DNA from: Gemmatimonadota bacterium
GTDB lineage: Bacteria; ARS69
Assembly: GCA_020431545.1 (NCBI GenBank)
Contig: JAGQIB010000283.1
Span: forward strand, 1 to 12,568
Length of the DNA: 12,568 bases
Direction of reading: 5' to 3'
In this document: piece by piece, positions 6,066 through 12,568 of the stretch
Numbering within the stretch: position 1 is the first letter of the stretch
Layout of the letters: each line of letters begins with the position of its first letter
The notes under the pieces: model-generated
Seen by the model: only the letters and a program-made list of their open reading frames with translations
Database searches by the model: none
Told to the model about the DNA's origin: nothing
Program-made: the position numbers and the translations under genes

Positions 6066-7705
6066 GCCGAAACGGCGGACTGCGCGTAGAGCGCGTCGAT
6101 CGAGTCACGGAACCGCTCGCCGATCGCGGCGCGCCGAAGCTTCCCGTTCGCCGTGAGGAGCCCATCCTCGGCCGTGAACGGGGTCTCGATCACGAGCGAT
6201 CCGCGCACGCGCCGGTAGTGGGGGAGATCGACGTTGATCTCCTCGAGCGCGCGTTCCACTTCTTCCGGCCGTACGGACCCCGTGACCAGGACGGCGAGCC
6301 ACGGTTTCGCGTCGCCGATCACGACCACCTGCTGGGCCGCCGGCAGCCGCGCCGAGATCGCTTCCTCGAGCGGTTCGGGCGCGACGTTGTGGCCGGACGT
6401 CGGCACGATCAGGTTCTTGATGCGTCCGATCACGCGCCAGTTGCCGCCGGCATCCACCTCACCCTGATCGCCCGTGCGGAACCAGCCGTCCGTGAACGAC
6501 GCCGACGTCGCGTCCGGGCGGTTCCAGTAGCCGCCGAACACGTTCGGGCCGCGCGCGAGGATCTCGTCGTGCTCGCCGAGTCGCATCTCCACGCCTTCCA
6601 CCGCTCGGCCCACGCGGCCCGGCACCACGCGATCCGGCTCGTCCATCGTGAGGATCGCGGTGGTCTCCGTGAGGCCGTAGACCTGGAGCACGGGGATGCC
6701 GATCAGGTCGAAGAATCCCTGCGTTTCGCTCGTCAACGGCGCGGAGCCGCAGATCAGCGCGCGGAGTCGCGGCCCGAGGCGACGTCGCACCGTGGGGAAC
6801 AGCACGGCGCGCGCCGTGCCGCGGGCCACGAAGTCGCGCCGGCGCGGCGTTTCCCCGCGCATCTCGGCCTGCTGCGCGCGCTCGGCGGCCCGGAACAGCG
6901 CGCGCGTCGGCGGGCGGCGCGCGAGTGCGCGCGTGATGCCCTCGCGCATCCGCTCCAGCAGCACCGGCACGTTCTGGAAGTAATGCGGCTTCGCGAGCGC
7001 GAGGTCCTCCACGATCGCGGAGAGATCCGTGTTCAGCGTGAGGACGCTCCGCCGGCCGAGCGACGCGAGCAGCAGGATCCAGGATCCCGCGAAGCAGAAC
7101 GGCAGGTAGTGGAACACGCGATCCGGCCCCGGCTCGCGGCCCATCAGCCCATCGAGGCGCCGGTTCGTTCGCTCGAGCATGAAGTCCAGGTTCGCGCCGG
7201 TCAGCACCACGCCCTTCGGCTCGCCCGACGTGCCGGACGTGTACAGGATCGCCACCGGCGACTCGACGTCGCGCTCGGGCGGCTCCTCTCCGCGATCCTC
7301 CGCCTGCTCGAGCGCGGCGAGCTCGTGGATCGGAACGTCGACTCCCGCTTGCCGCAACGCCGCGGCCTGCTCGGCCGACTCCACCAGCACCAGCGTCGGG
7401 GTGGCGTCGCGCAGCAGCGCCGCCATCTCCGCCGGCTGGCTGCGCGCGTACAGCGGCACCACGATCGCGCCGTGCGCGATGATCGCGAGATCCGCGGCGA
7501 CCCAGCCCGCGGAGTTCGTGCCGAGCAGCGCCACGCGGTCACCGGGACGCACGCCGGCGTCGCTCAGGAACGCACGCGCGCGTCGGATGCGCTCCGCGAG
7601 CCACGAACCGGGGAACGCGAGAAGCTGTCCGCCTCGCGCCTCCTGCACGAACGGGTGATCGGGGTGGCGATCGAGCTCCCCGAGGATCCGCTCGAGGTGC
7701 TTCAC
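6062..7705 (-). CDS. AMP-forming long-chain acyl-CoA synthetase-like ligase, 547 aa
   Basis: This second ANL-superfamily ligase, clearly diverged from the one at 3200-4999, activates an acid to acyl-AMP for transfer to CoA or a carrier. Motifs are YTSGTSGEPKG (155-165), YGLTETT (343-349), WFRTGDQGEV (408-417), IGRIKNLIV (426-434), HNVAPEPLEEAI (439-450) and TANGKLRR with catalytic Lys522. The GH..APEPLE pattern after the hinge resembles eukaryote-type long-chain synthetases (FadD15-like), so a long-chain fatty acid is the likely substrate. The start is GTG at 7705, with GGGAG 7 nt upstream and a 4-nt GTGA overlap with the preceding gene's stop; the frame remains open far upstream but there it is antisense-like shadow sequence. 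It has no low-complexity insert, unlike the other ligase. Division of labour between the two (one for CoA, one for ACP) is inference. Confidence 0.92.
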   Translation of the reverse strand: MKHLERILGELDRHPDHPFVQEARGGQLLAFPGSWLAERIRRARAFLSDAGVRPGDRVALLGTNSAGWVAADLAIIAHGAIVVPLYARSQPAEMAALLRDATPTLVLVESAEQAAALRQAGVDVPIHELAALEQAEDRGEEPPERDVESPVAILYTSGTSGEPKGVVLTGANLDFMLERTNRRLDGLMGREPGPDRVFHYLPFCFAGSWILLLASLGRRSVLTLNTDLSAIVEDLALAKPHYFQNVPVLLERMREGITRALARRPPTRALFRAAERAQQAEMRGETPRRRDFVARGTARAVLFPTVRRRLGPRLRALICGSAPLTSETQGFFDLIGIPVLQVYGLTETTAILTMDEPDRVVPGRVGRAVEGVEMRLGEHDEILARGPNVFGGYWNRPDATSASFTDGWFRTGDQGEVDAGGNWRVIGRIKNLIVPTSGHNVAPEPLEEAISARLPAAQQVVVIGDAKPWLAVLVTGSVRPEEVERALEEINVDLPHYRRVRGSLVIETPFTAEDGLLTANGKLRRAAIGERFRDSIDALYAQSAVSA

Positions 7706-9144
7706 GCGGGAACTCCCGATCGATGCGGCGCGCCGAGTGCGGGGGCGTCCGTGGCCCAGCGGGCGGCGAGCGCCTCGAGTCCGGGCGAGAGCGGCGGCAG
7801 GTACTCGCGCCACGGGACGAGCCCTTCGCGCACGGGGAACTCCGCGAAGCGACGTGCGACTTCGGCCTCCAGGAACGCGCCCATGCGCGCCATCCGCACG
7901 AGATTGTCCGACACCGTGCGTCCGAGATCGTCGCGCATCGACTCCGCCTCGTCGTCCAGCCGATGCAGGATGCCGCGCAGTCGCTCCTCGAGCGCGGGGT
8001 CGTCCACCGTGAGCAGCAGATGCTCGTGGCCGCGCTCGTGCATCAGGTTGCGGATGCGCTCGTCCATCGTGATTCCGGCGGACGGCACGAGCGCCGGCAT
8101 GCTCGTGACGATCGCGTGGAAGCGCGACGACACGAGCCGGTCGCAGCGCCGGAGGATCGACACGAGCGTGTGCATGTCGTGATCGCCGGAGGCGAACACC
8201 GGCGCGCCGTCGAGCCGGGCCGCGACGCGCGCGCACGCGTCCTGGTCCAGCGCCTCCATCGCCACGAGCACGGGAAACACGTGCCGCTCCCGCCGGTACG
8301 CGGTCACGGCGTTCGCGATCGAGGACAGGTAGCGGTCGTACGCCGCGTCGACGTCGGCGCCTGCGCGGTGGAAGTAGATCGAGCGGTAGTGGCTCTCCCG
8401 GTACGCGCCGAACAGTCGCGCCGCGCCCTTGAGGATCGACGGTCGCACCGGCCACCAGAACGGATTGATCGGACACAGCCCGAGGATCGGGGTCGAGCCG
8501 TCCCAGCCGGCCGCGCGCAGCAGCGTGTCCGCCCGCTCGGCGCCCCGCGGCTCGAACGTCCACGCGGTGTCGGTGCCGGGCTCGACCGGAACTCCGAGCG
8601 CGCGCAGGCGGGTCTCCGACTCGCGGTTGCGCGTGATCACGAGCGACGAGCCGCAGTGCCGGCGCACGAGCCGTTCGAGGCCCGGATGCATGTCGCCGGC
8701 CTCGGCGCCGTAGCCGATGGAGATCCCGTTCCGTGCCGACGCGACCCCGAGCGCGCCGACCATCATCGTGGTCAACGCATCCGCGAAGCGGCTCTTGAAC
8801 ATGGAGCCCTCGGCCGCGATCACGCCGTGGTGACGCGGCACCTCGCGCGCGAGGAACGGCGGGAAGACGTCCGGCAGCTTCACCTGCCGCGAGTTGCCGA
8901 AGTAGCCCTCGGTGAGCCGGAAGTCCTGGGTGAGCACCGAGATGCGCACGCGGTCCGGACCGAGGACGTGCTCGATCTGCCGCACCATCTCCTCGACACG
9001 AACGTCGGAGCCGGTGTTGCGCGCGCCGTTGTAGCCCGCGATCAGCAGGTCGAGCGGCTGGCCGGGGCGCCACGGGCGGGCGGGGCCACGTTTCGCGCCC
9101 TCGATCACGGCGCCGGTCCAGCGACGCAGCAGCACGTCACTCAT
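7702..9144 (-). CDS. Polysaccharide pyruvyl transferase family protein
   Basis: This 480-residue protein resembles the PS_pyruv_trans family (WcaK/CsaB type), which moves pyruvate from phosphoenolpyruvate onto sugar hydroxyls as an acidic ketal. Supporting features are the N-terminal nucleotide-fold segment LLIAGYNGARNTGSD (33-47), an ITRNRES..RL..LGV segment near 170-185, DTAW, and above all SSRFHAIVTSMPALVPSAGI (339-358), the family's C-terminal signature. There is no signal peptide or membrane span, so it is probably cytoplasmic. The tail of about 100 residues beyond the signature is longer than usual. ATG at 9144 has GAGGG 6 nt upstream and overlaps the preceding reductase gene by 8 nt. 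In an acyl-lipid operon it suggests that the product has a sugar or polyol head group, or that this subfamily uses another acceptor. No glycosyltransferase gene is in the window. Confidence 0.85.
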   Translation of the reverse strand: MSDVLLRRWTGAVIEGAKRGPARPWRPGQPLDLLIAGYNGARNTGSDVRVEEMVRQIEHVLGPDRVRISVLTQDFRLTEGYFGNSRQVKLPDVFPPFLAREVPRHHGVIAAEGSMFKSRFADALTTMMVGALGVASARNGISIGYGAEAGDMHPGLERLVRRHCGSSLVITRNRESETRLRALGVPVEPGTDTAWTFEPRGAERADTLLRAAGWDGSTPILGLCPINPFWWPVRPSILKGAARLFGAYRESHYRSIYFHRAGADVDAAYDRYLSSIANAVTAYRRERHVFPVLVAMEALDQDACARVAARLDGAPVFASGDHDMHTLVSILRRCDRLVSSRFHAIVTSMPALVPSAGITMDERIRNLMHERGHEHLLLTVDDPALEERLRGILHRLDDEAESMRDDLGRTVSDNLVRMARMGAFLEAEVARRFAEFPVREGLVPWREYLPPLSPGLEALAARWATDAPALGAPHRSGVPA

Positions 9145-10366
9145 GGGCGGCCCTCGAGCGGGAATGGGAGCCGTTCGAGCCGTTCGTCGTCTTCGCGGCG
9201 GCCGCGACGTCTTCGAGCGTGGCGGGACGCGACGGCGCCGGCGGCCGATCCGCGCCCTCCGGCCACTCGCGGTGCGGGTAGCGGAAGTTCTGGCGACGCG
9301 ACCAGTCCAGCAACGGCGCCGCGTACTTCGGGAACGACGCGGGCGCGCGGCCGAGCTCGGTCACCACGCGGGAGGAATCGAACACCGTGTCGTACGTGAG
9401 ATACGGGAAGAAGACGTCGAGGAGCCGCGCGCCGAGTCGCACCGGCTTGGGACCGAGCCGCCCGAGGACGGAGGCCGCGAACCGGAACGGCCCTTCGAGC
9501 CCGGGGACGTAGGCCGGGCGGCCGGTGCCGAGCGCCTCGGACAGCGTGTCCGTGATCGCGCGGTACGTCGGCGCCTCGCGCCCCGCCGAGAGATGGTACA
9601 CGCGATGATCCGTCCGCTCGCGCAGGTGCAACGTGACGATCGCATCCGCCACCCAGTTCGCGGGCACGATGTCGATCCGATCGAGCGGACGCAGCGGCAG
9701 CACGGGCAGCGACGCGAGGAACGAGAACGCGCGCACCATGTCGAACTGCGTCGTCTCCGCGAAGCGGCTGTCGCCCATCACGATGGACGGCCGGAACACG
9801 AGGCGGGAGACGTCGGGCAGCAGCTCGCCCACCAGGTGTTCCGCGAACTTCTTCGTGCGGCCGTAGGCGTCGTAGTCGCGACGTTGCCAGTCGACGGCGG
9901 AGTCTTCGTCTACGACTTCGTGCGACCGCTCGCCCGCCACCGACACCGTGGAAACGTGGCTGAATCGCCGCAGGCCGCGCTCGTCCTGGATCTCGCGCGC
10001 GAGCTTTGCGAGCGCGAGCGTGCCCCGGATGTTGACGTTCAGACACGCGCGCTCGGACCGCCGGTTCAGCGAGGCGGCGCAGTGCAGGATCGCATCCGTG
10101 GTGCGCGCGAGGCGGAGACGATCGTCGGGCGAGAGGCCGAAGTCCGGCTCCGTGAGGTCGCCCGCGAATACCTCGACCCGCAGCCGAAGGTGCTCGAAGA
10201 AGTCCTCGGGCGTCAGGTGGAGTTGCCACGCGCGCCACAGACGCCGCTCCGCCTCCGCCCGGTCGCGCGCGCGCACGAGCACCGCCACGGGTTCGCCCTC
10301 GCGCAGCAGGCCGGCCGCGAGGTACGAGCCCAGGTAACCGGTGGAGCCGGTGAGCAGCGTGGCCAT
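9137..10366 (-). CDS. Thioester reductase-type extended SDR (NAD(P)H-dependent)
   Basis: This 409-residue protein belongs to the thioester-reductase/NAD_binding_4 group, which releases a carrier- or CoA-bound acyl group as aldehyde, sometimes alcohol. The nucleotide site is LLTGSTGYLG (4-13). The AGDL..PDFGLS segment (68-79) is typical of R domains of carboxylic acid reductases. HVSTVSV (137-143) carries the catalytic Ser/Thr, and YGRTK (168-172) is the YxxxK pair. RPSIVMGDS follows. The C-terminal 35 residues are Pro/Ala/Ser-rich and look disordered. ATG at 10366 shares one base with the TGA of the upstream gene (TGATG), implying coupling. Together with the ligases and ACP of the same operon it supplies the R part of an A-T-R carboxylic acid reductase in separate proteins. 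An epimerase-like role in head-group synthesis is less likely given the AGDL motif. Confidence 0.85.
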   Translation of the reverse strand: MATLLTGSTGYLGSYLAAGLLREGEPVAVLVRARDRAEAERRLWRAWQLHLTPEDFFEHLRLRVEVFAGDLTEPDFGLSPDDRLRLARTTDAILHCAASLNRRSERACLNVNIRGTLALAKLAREIQDERGLRRFSHVSTVSVAGERSHEVVDEDSAVDWQRRDYDAYGRTKKFAEHLVGELLPDVSRLVFRPSIVMGDSRFAETTQFDMVRAFSFLASLPVLPLRPLDRIDIVPANWVADAIVTLHLRERTDHRVYHLSAGREAPTYRAITDTLSEALGTGRPAYVPGLEGPFRFAASVLGRLGPKPVRLGARLLDVFFPYLTYDTVFDSSRVVTELGRAPASFPKYAAPLLDWSRRQNFRYPHREWPEGADRPPAPSRPATLEDVAAAAKTTNGSNGSHSRSRAAHE

Positions 10367-12294
10367 CAGGTCTTCACTCCGGCCGGAGTGGCGGGCTTCT
10401 CGCGGGAGGTCTCGACCGGCTTCGGCCGTCCGGACCCGCGACGCTCGATCAGCGGATACGCCCACCGGCGGAGCGCCGGAATGTGGACGTGGATCCAGTA
10501 GTCGTACCAGTCGATCGCCTCGGGGTTCCAGGGGAACCGCACCTGCTCCTCTTCCGACAGCGCGTGGAACAGCGTGGCGACGTGGTCCGCCTCGAACACC
10601 GGCTCGTGGTCGAGGAGGAACGGCTCGTACAGCTCGATCAGCTCCGTGGCGCGCCGCAGCCGCTTCTCCACGGACGCGAGCGGCGCGCGCCGGCCCGGCG
10701 TGACGGCGGCGATCGCGCGGTTCAGTCCGCGCACGATCGCGAGCTGGCGCGGCGCGGAGAGGTTTTCGTAGCGGGCGCGTGACACGGGCGTGGCCTCGAG
10801 CCGGCCGAGCACGCGCTCGCGCCACGTGCGTCCCTGGCGGTAGAACCGCCGGTGCGCGAGGGCGGTGAGCTCCACCGCGCGTTCCAGGTTCAGCGGGTTC
10901 GTGGCGGAGGTGGCGAGCTGCGTCACGAGCGGGGCGCGGCCCTCCAGCAGCGCGGCGGCCACGATCGTCATGCCGCGGCACAGCAGGTCCACCGGGATCA
11001 CGTCGAGTCGCTTGCGCTCGTTCACCGGCAGCTGTCGGAACGCCGTCCCGAGCAGGTGGGCGAGCGGCGCCGACGTGTTGATCCCCTCGTTCCAGCCGGG
11101 AGAGGAGAACGCGGACGTCTCCACGATCGCCGGGCGCGCGATCGCGAGCGGCACGTCGCCGCGGCGTTCGGCCACGAGCGTCTCGCCGAGCGACTTCGTG
11201 AACGTGTACACGTTCGGCCAGCCGAGCTCGCGGGCGCGGTCGCGCGCGAGTCGCACGAGCTCGCGTCGCCGCGGTCCCTCCACGGACTGCCGCGCGAGGC
11301 GCTCGCGCTCGGCGGTGGCGTCGAGCGGCAGGCCGAACGGCGTGCGCGTGCCGTCCAGTGTCTCGGCCACGCGGCCTTCGCGCCCGCCCGCGACGAAACA
11401 CGTCGACACGTGGAGGAACGCCGCGCCGGCCTCGCGCGCGAGCTCGAGCAGGCGGAGGGGCCCGTCGACGTTGACGGCCAGCGCGTCACGCGGATCGGGA
11501 TTGAACTCGGTGAGCCCCGCGCAGTTGATCACGAGATCCGTCGACTCCACGACATGCCGTCGATCGTCGCCGGAGAGTCCGAGATCCGGTCGCGCGAGAT
11601 CGCCGGCCACGGCGCGCACCGCGGCGCGAGCGTCGGCGGGGACCTCCGCGAACACCGGGCTCGCGATCATCTGCGCCAGGCGGGCCTCCGGATCCTGTCC
11701 CCGGGCGCGCAGCATCAGCGTGACGCCCCCGAGCTCCGGGAGCTGGCTCAGCAGCTGGGCGAGCCAGACCTTGCCGATGAAGCCGGTGGCGCCGCTGATC
11801 AGGATCCGCTGCCCGGCGAGCGCGTCCCGGACCGACCAGGGGGCCGGCACGGCACCGCTGAGGAACACGGGGGCGGGACGCGTGGCTTCGTCCAGTCGCA
11901 CGAGGTGCAGATCGGGGAGCACGCGGCCGGTGGCCTTGCCGTCGCGGATCTCCACGCGGCGGCACACGTACCGATCGATCGAGAGCCGCCGCGCCACGGC
12001 GCGGACGACCGGCTCGAAGGCGTCGCTCTCGAGCACCACGACGTGGCCGGCGCGGAGCGCCTCGCGCACCCGGGTCACGCCATCCGGATTGAGACAGAGG
12101 GTCTCGGCGATCGCCTCGCCGCGCCAGCGCAGTCGATCCTCGCTCGTGCCCGCGAGACGACGCGACACGTGCCGGCCGGGAGCGAGATCGCCCGGATCGA
12201 GCAGCAGGTCCCGCTCGAGCGAGACGGGCTCGGTACGGAAGACCCGTGCTGCCGGGTCCGGACGTTCGGGGAGTGTCACGGGATCACCGGCCAC
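10366..12294 (-). CDS. Fatty acyl reductase (FAR/male-sterility type) with vestigial HAD-like N-terminus
   Basis: This 642-residue protein, counted from the start chosen here, reduces fatty acyl-CoA or acyl-ACP with NADPH to aldehyde or alcohol. The SDR domain begins with ILISGATGFIGK (164-175), followed by AGDLARPDLGLS (230-241), LHVSTCF (294-300) and YTFTK (363-367, catalytic Tyr/Lys). RPAIVETSAFSSPGWNEGIN is the FAR signature, and a long C-terminal 'sterile' domain contains IDWYDYWIHVHIPALRR. Residues about 72-125 resemble the middle of an HAD-IB phosphatase (GHVVVLESDAFEPVV, then IRDGKATGR), but no DxDxT nucleophile motif and no GDxxxD motif are visible, so that part should be catalytically dead. 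The GTG at 12294 has GAGG 5 nt upstream. A longer frame from TTG at 12417 is possible, but it would include AT-rich, rarely used codons. First gene of the eight-gene operon. Confidence 0.88.
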   Translation of the reverse strand: MAGDPVTLPERPDPAARVFRTEPVSLERDLLLDPGDLAPGRHVSRRLAGTSEDRLRWRGEAIAETLCLNPDGVTRVREALRAGHVVVLESDAFEPVVRAVARRLSIDRYVCRRVEIRDGKATGRVLPDLHLVRLDEATRPAPVFLSGAVPAPWSVRDALAGQRILISGATGFIGKVWLAQLLSQLPELGGVTLMLRARGQDPEARLAQMIASPVFAEVPADARAAVRAVAGDLARPDLGLSGDDRRHVVESTDLVINCAGLTEFNPDPRDALAVNVDGPLRLLELAREAGAAFLHVSTCFVAGGREGRVAETLDGTRTPFGLPLDATAERERLARQSVEGPRRRELVRLARDRARELGWPNVYTFTKSLGETLVAERRGDVPLAIARPAIVETSAFSSPGWNEGINTSAPLAHLLGTAFRQLPVNERKRLDVIPVDLLCRGMTIVAAALLEGRAPLVTQLATSATNPLNLERAVELTALAHRRFYRQGRTWRERVLGRLEATPVSRARYENLSAPRQLAIVRGLNRAIAAVTPGRRAPLASVEKRLRRATELIELYEPFLLDHEPVFEADHVATLFHALSEEEQVRFPWNPEAIDWYDYWIHVHIPALRRWAYPLIERRGSGRPKPVETSREKPATPAGVKT

Positions 12295-12299
12295 GTTTT

Positions 12300-12303
12300 C
12301 CTC
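12300..12303 (-). promoter_or_regulatory. Ribosome binding site deciding the fatty acyl reductase start
   Basis: On the minus strand GAGG lies 5 nt before the GTG at 12294-12292 (CGTGAGGAAAACGTG). This favours the shorter protein over the in-frame TTG at 12417, which has no comparable site. Confidence 0.5.
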
Positions 12304-12329
12304 ACGGATCCCGGAACTCTCCGGCGATC

Positions 12330-12352
12330 TTGAAAAAAATACAAGGCACAAG
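12330..12352 (-). promoter_or_regulatory. AT-rich island, candidate promoter of the lipid operon
   Basis: This short A/T tract (seven A's on the plus strand at 12333-12339) stands out in otherwise very GC-rich DNA, about 40-60 nt before the proposed GTG start. On the minus strand TATTTT (12341-12336) could be a -10 element, placing transcription start near 12329 and giving a leader of about 35 nt. No good -35 hexamer is seen at 16-18 bp, so an activator or alternative sigma factor would be needed. Confidence 0.3.
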
Positions 12353-12513
12353 GAGTCCGAGCGTGCCGCGCCCGGGGCGGGAGGTCCGCCCGGATCCTCG
12401 AACTTGTTTGAATTCAATGTCTTGTGCGTGTCCGGGGCCCGATGGAGACTGCGCAGATGGAATGGGCACGCTTCCTGCTGTGTACCGGTTCAATCCTTTC
12501 CCGGGATGTGACC

Positions 12514-12527
12514 CTCGGGTACCCGAG
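12514..12527. repeat. 14-bp perfect palindrome, candidate operator
   Basis: CTCGGGTACCCGAG is a perfect inverted repeat with no spacer, located 24 bp before the ATG at 12552. Size and place fit a site for a dimeric regulator acting on one or both divergent genes, but no second copy was noticed in the window. Confidence 0.35.
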
Positions 12528-12551
12528 CCCGAGACTCGCGGAAGGAAGGAA

Positions 12552-12568
12552 ATGGACCCCCGGGCTTG
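12552..12568 (+). CDS. Start of an unidentified plus-strand gene (partial, runs off right edge)
   Basis: An ATG at 12552-12554 is preceded by GGAAGGAAGGAA; the AAGGA at 12542-12546 has a good 5-nt spacing. Only five codons (MDPRA) and two bases are visible, so no function can be given. If real, it is transcribed divergently from the lipid operon and may share its control region. Another ATG in a different frame at 12457 is also open to the edge, but lacks such a ribosome site. Confidence 0.4.

Larger units (their letters stand above)
12295..12551. other. Divergent intergenic region upstream of the lipid operon
   Basis: These 257 bp lie between the operon start and a plus-strand start codon at the right edge. 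It holds the AT-rich island at 12330-12352, a second AT-rich patch at 12401-12420 containing the perfect palindrome TTGAATTCAA flanked by direct CTTGT copies (12403 and 12421), and a 14-bp palindrome at 12514-12527. Codon use in the open frames here is unlike the neighbouring genes, supporting a non-coding, regulatory role. Confidence 0.55.

Noticed and set aside
5801..8182. Plus-strand open frame of nearly 800 codons opposite the ligase and crotonase genes
   Set aside because: Its translation is Arg/His/Gln/Ala-rich without any domain motif, typical of an antisense shadow in GC-rich DNA. The minus strand carries complete conserved motifs in the same stretch.
7723..9399. Plus-strand open frame opposite the pyruvyl transferase gene
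   Set aside because: It has low-complexity Arg/His/Glu composition, no ribosome site or family motif, and lies fully antisense to a recognised gene.
9141..10238. Alternative minus-strand frame across the thioester reductase gene
   Set aside because: It has no SDR motifs. The frame ending at 9137 has GSTGYLG, AGDL, HVST and YxxxK in the right order.
12295..12417. N-terminal extension of the fatty acyl reductase from TTG at 12417
   Set aside because: The 41 extra codons include an AT-rich run with codons unusual for this DNA (GTA, TTT, TCA, AGA), have no ribosome site at the TTG, and match no family feature. GTG at 12294 has GAGG at good spacing.
12457..12568. Plus-strand ATG at 12457 open to the right edge
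   Set aside because: It lacks a convincing ribosome site, its codon use is not G/C-biased in third positions like the real genes, and the ATG at 12552 in another frame has a much better site.

Overview
This is a very GC-rich bacterial window (roughly two thirds or more G+C by eye, with strongly G/C-ending codons). It carries ten complete or nearly complete genes and one gene just starting at the right edge. No rRNA, tRNA, transposase or CRISPR array is visible. The coding style (GTG/TTG starts, head-to-tail 4-nt overlaps, clear GGAGG-type ribosome sites) and gene content fit a Gram-negative, GC-rich, probably little-cultivated lineage such as Myxococcota, Acidobacteriota, Gemmatimonadota or Candidatus Eisenbacteria. 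The sequence alone does not decide among these.

Left part (1-1026, minus strand): two adjacent genes encode small exported or membrane-anchored acidic proteins. They are recognisably paralogous, and the upstream one contains the same module twice. They form a two-gene unit that runs off the left edge. Middle (1027-1333): a 307-bp divergent intergenic region, packed with G+C palindromes, separates them from a plus-strand gene (1334-2518). That gene encodes a hybrid histidine-kinase-like protein whose phosphoacceptor His, N-box Asn, receiver Asp and receiver Lys all appear to be replaced. I read it as a pseudokinase/pseudoreceiver.

Right part (2466-12294, all minus strand, transcribed right to left): one tightly packed eight-gene operon. 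In order of transcription it encodes a fatty acyl reductase with a vestigial HAD-like N-terminus, a thioester-reductase-type SDR, a polysaccharide pyruvyl transferase-family protein, an acyl-CoA synthetase-like AMP-forming ligase, a crotonase (enoyl-CoA hydratase), a stand-alone acyl carrier protein, a second AMP-forming ligase, and a PlsC-type acyltransferase. Neighbours overlap by 1, 8, 4, 4, 4 and 4 nt, with a single 8-nt gap before the ACP gene.

Taken together the operon looks like a self-contained lipid-tailoring pathway. Ligases activate fatty acids as acyl-AMP and load them on CoA or ACP. The crotonase edits the beta position. The two NAD(P)H reductases release aldehyde or alcohol. The acyltransferase esterifies the product to an alcohol or head group. 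The pyruvyl transferase may put an acidic ketal on a sugar head group. Ligase, ACP and thioester reductase are the three parts (A, T, R) of a carboxylic acid reductase, here as separate proteins. The end product is not deducible from the window and is inference. Upstream of the operon (12295-12551) is a divergent promoter region with AT-rich islands and a 14-bp palindrome, followed by the first codons of a plus-strand gene at the right edge.
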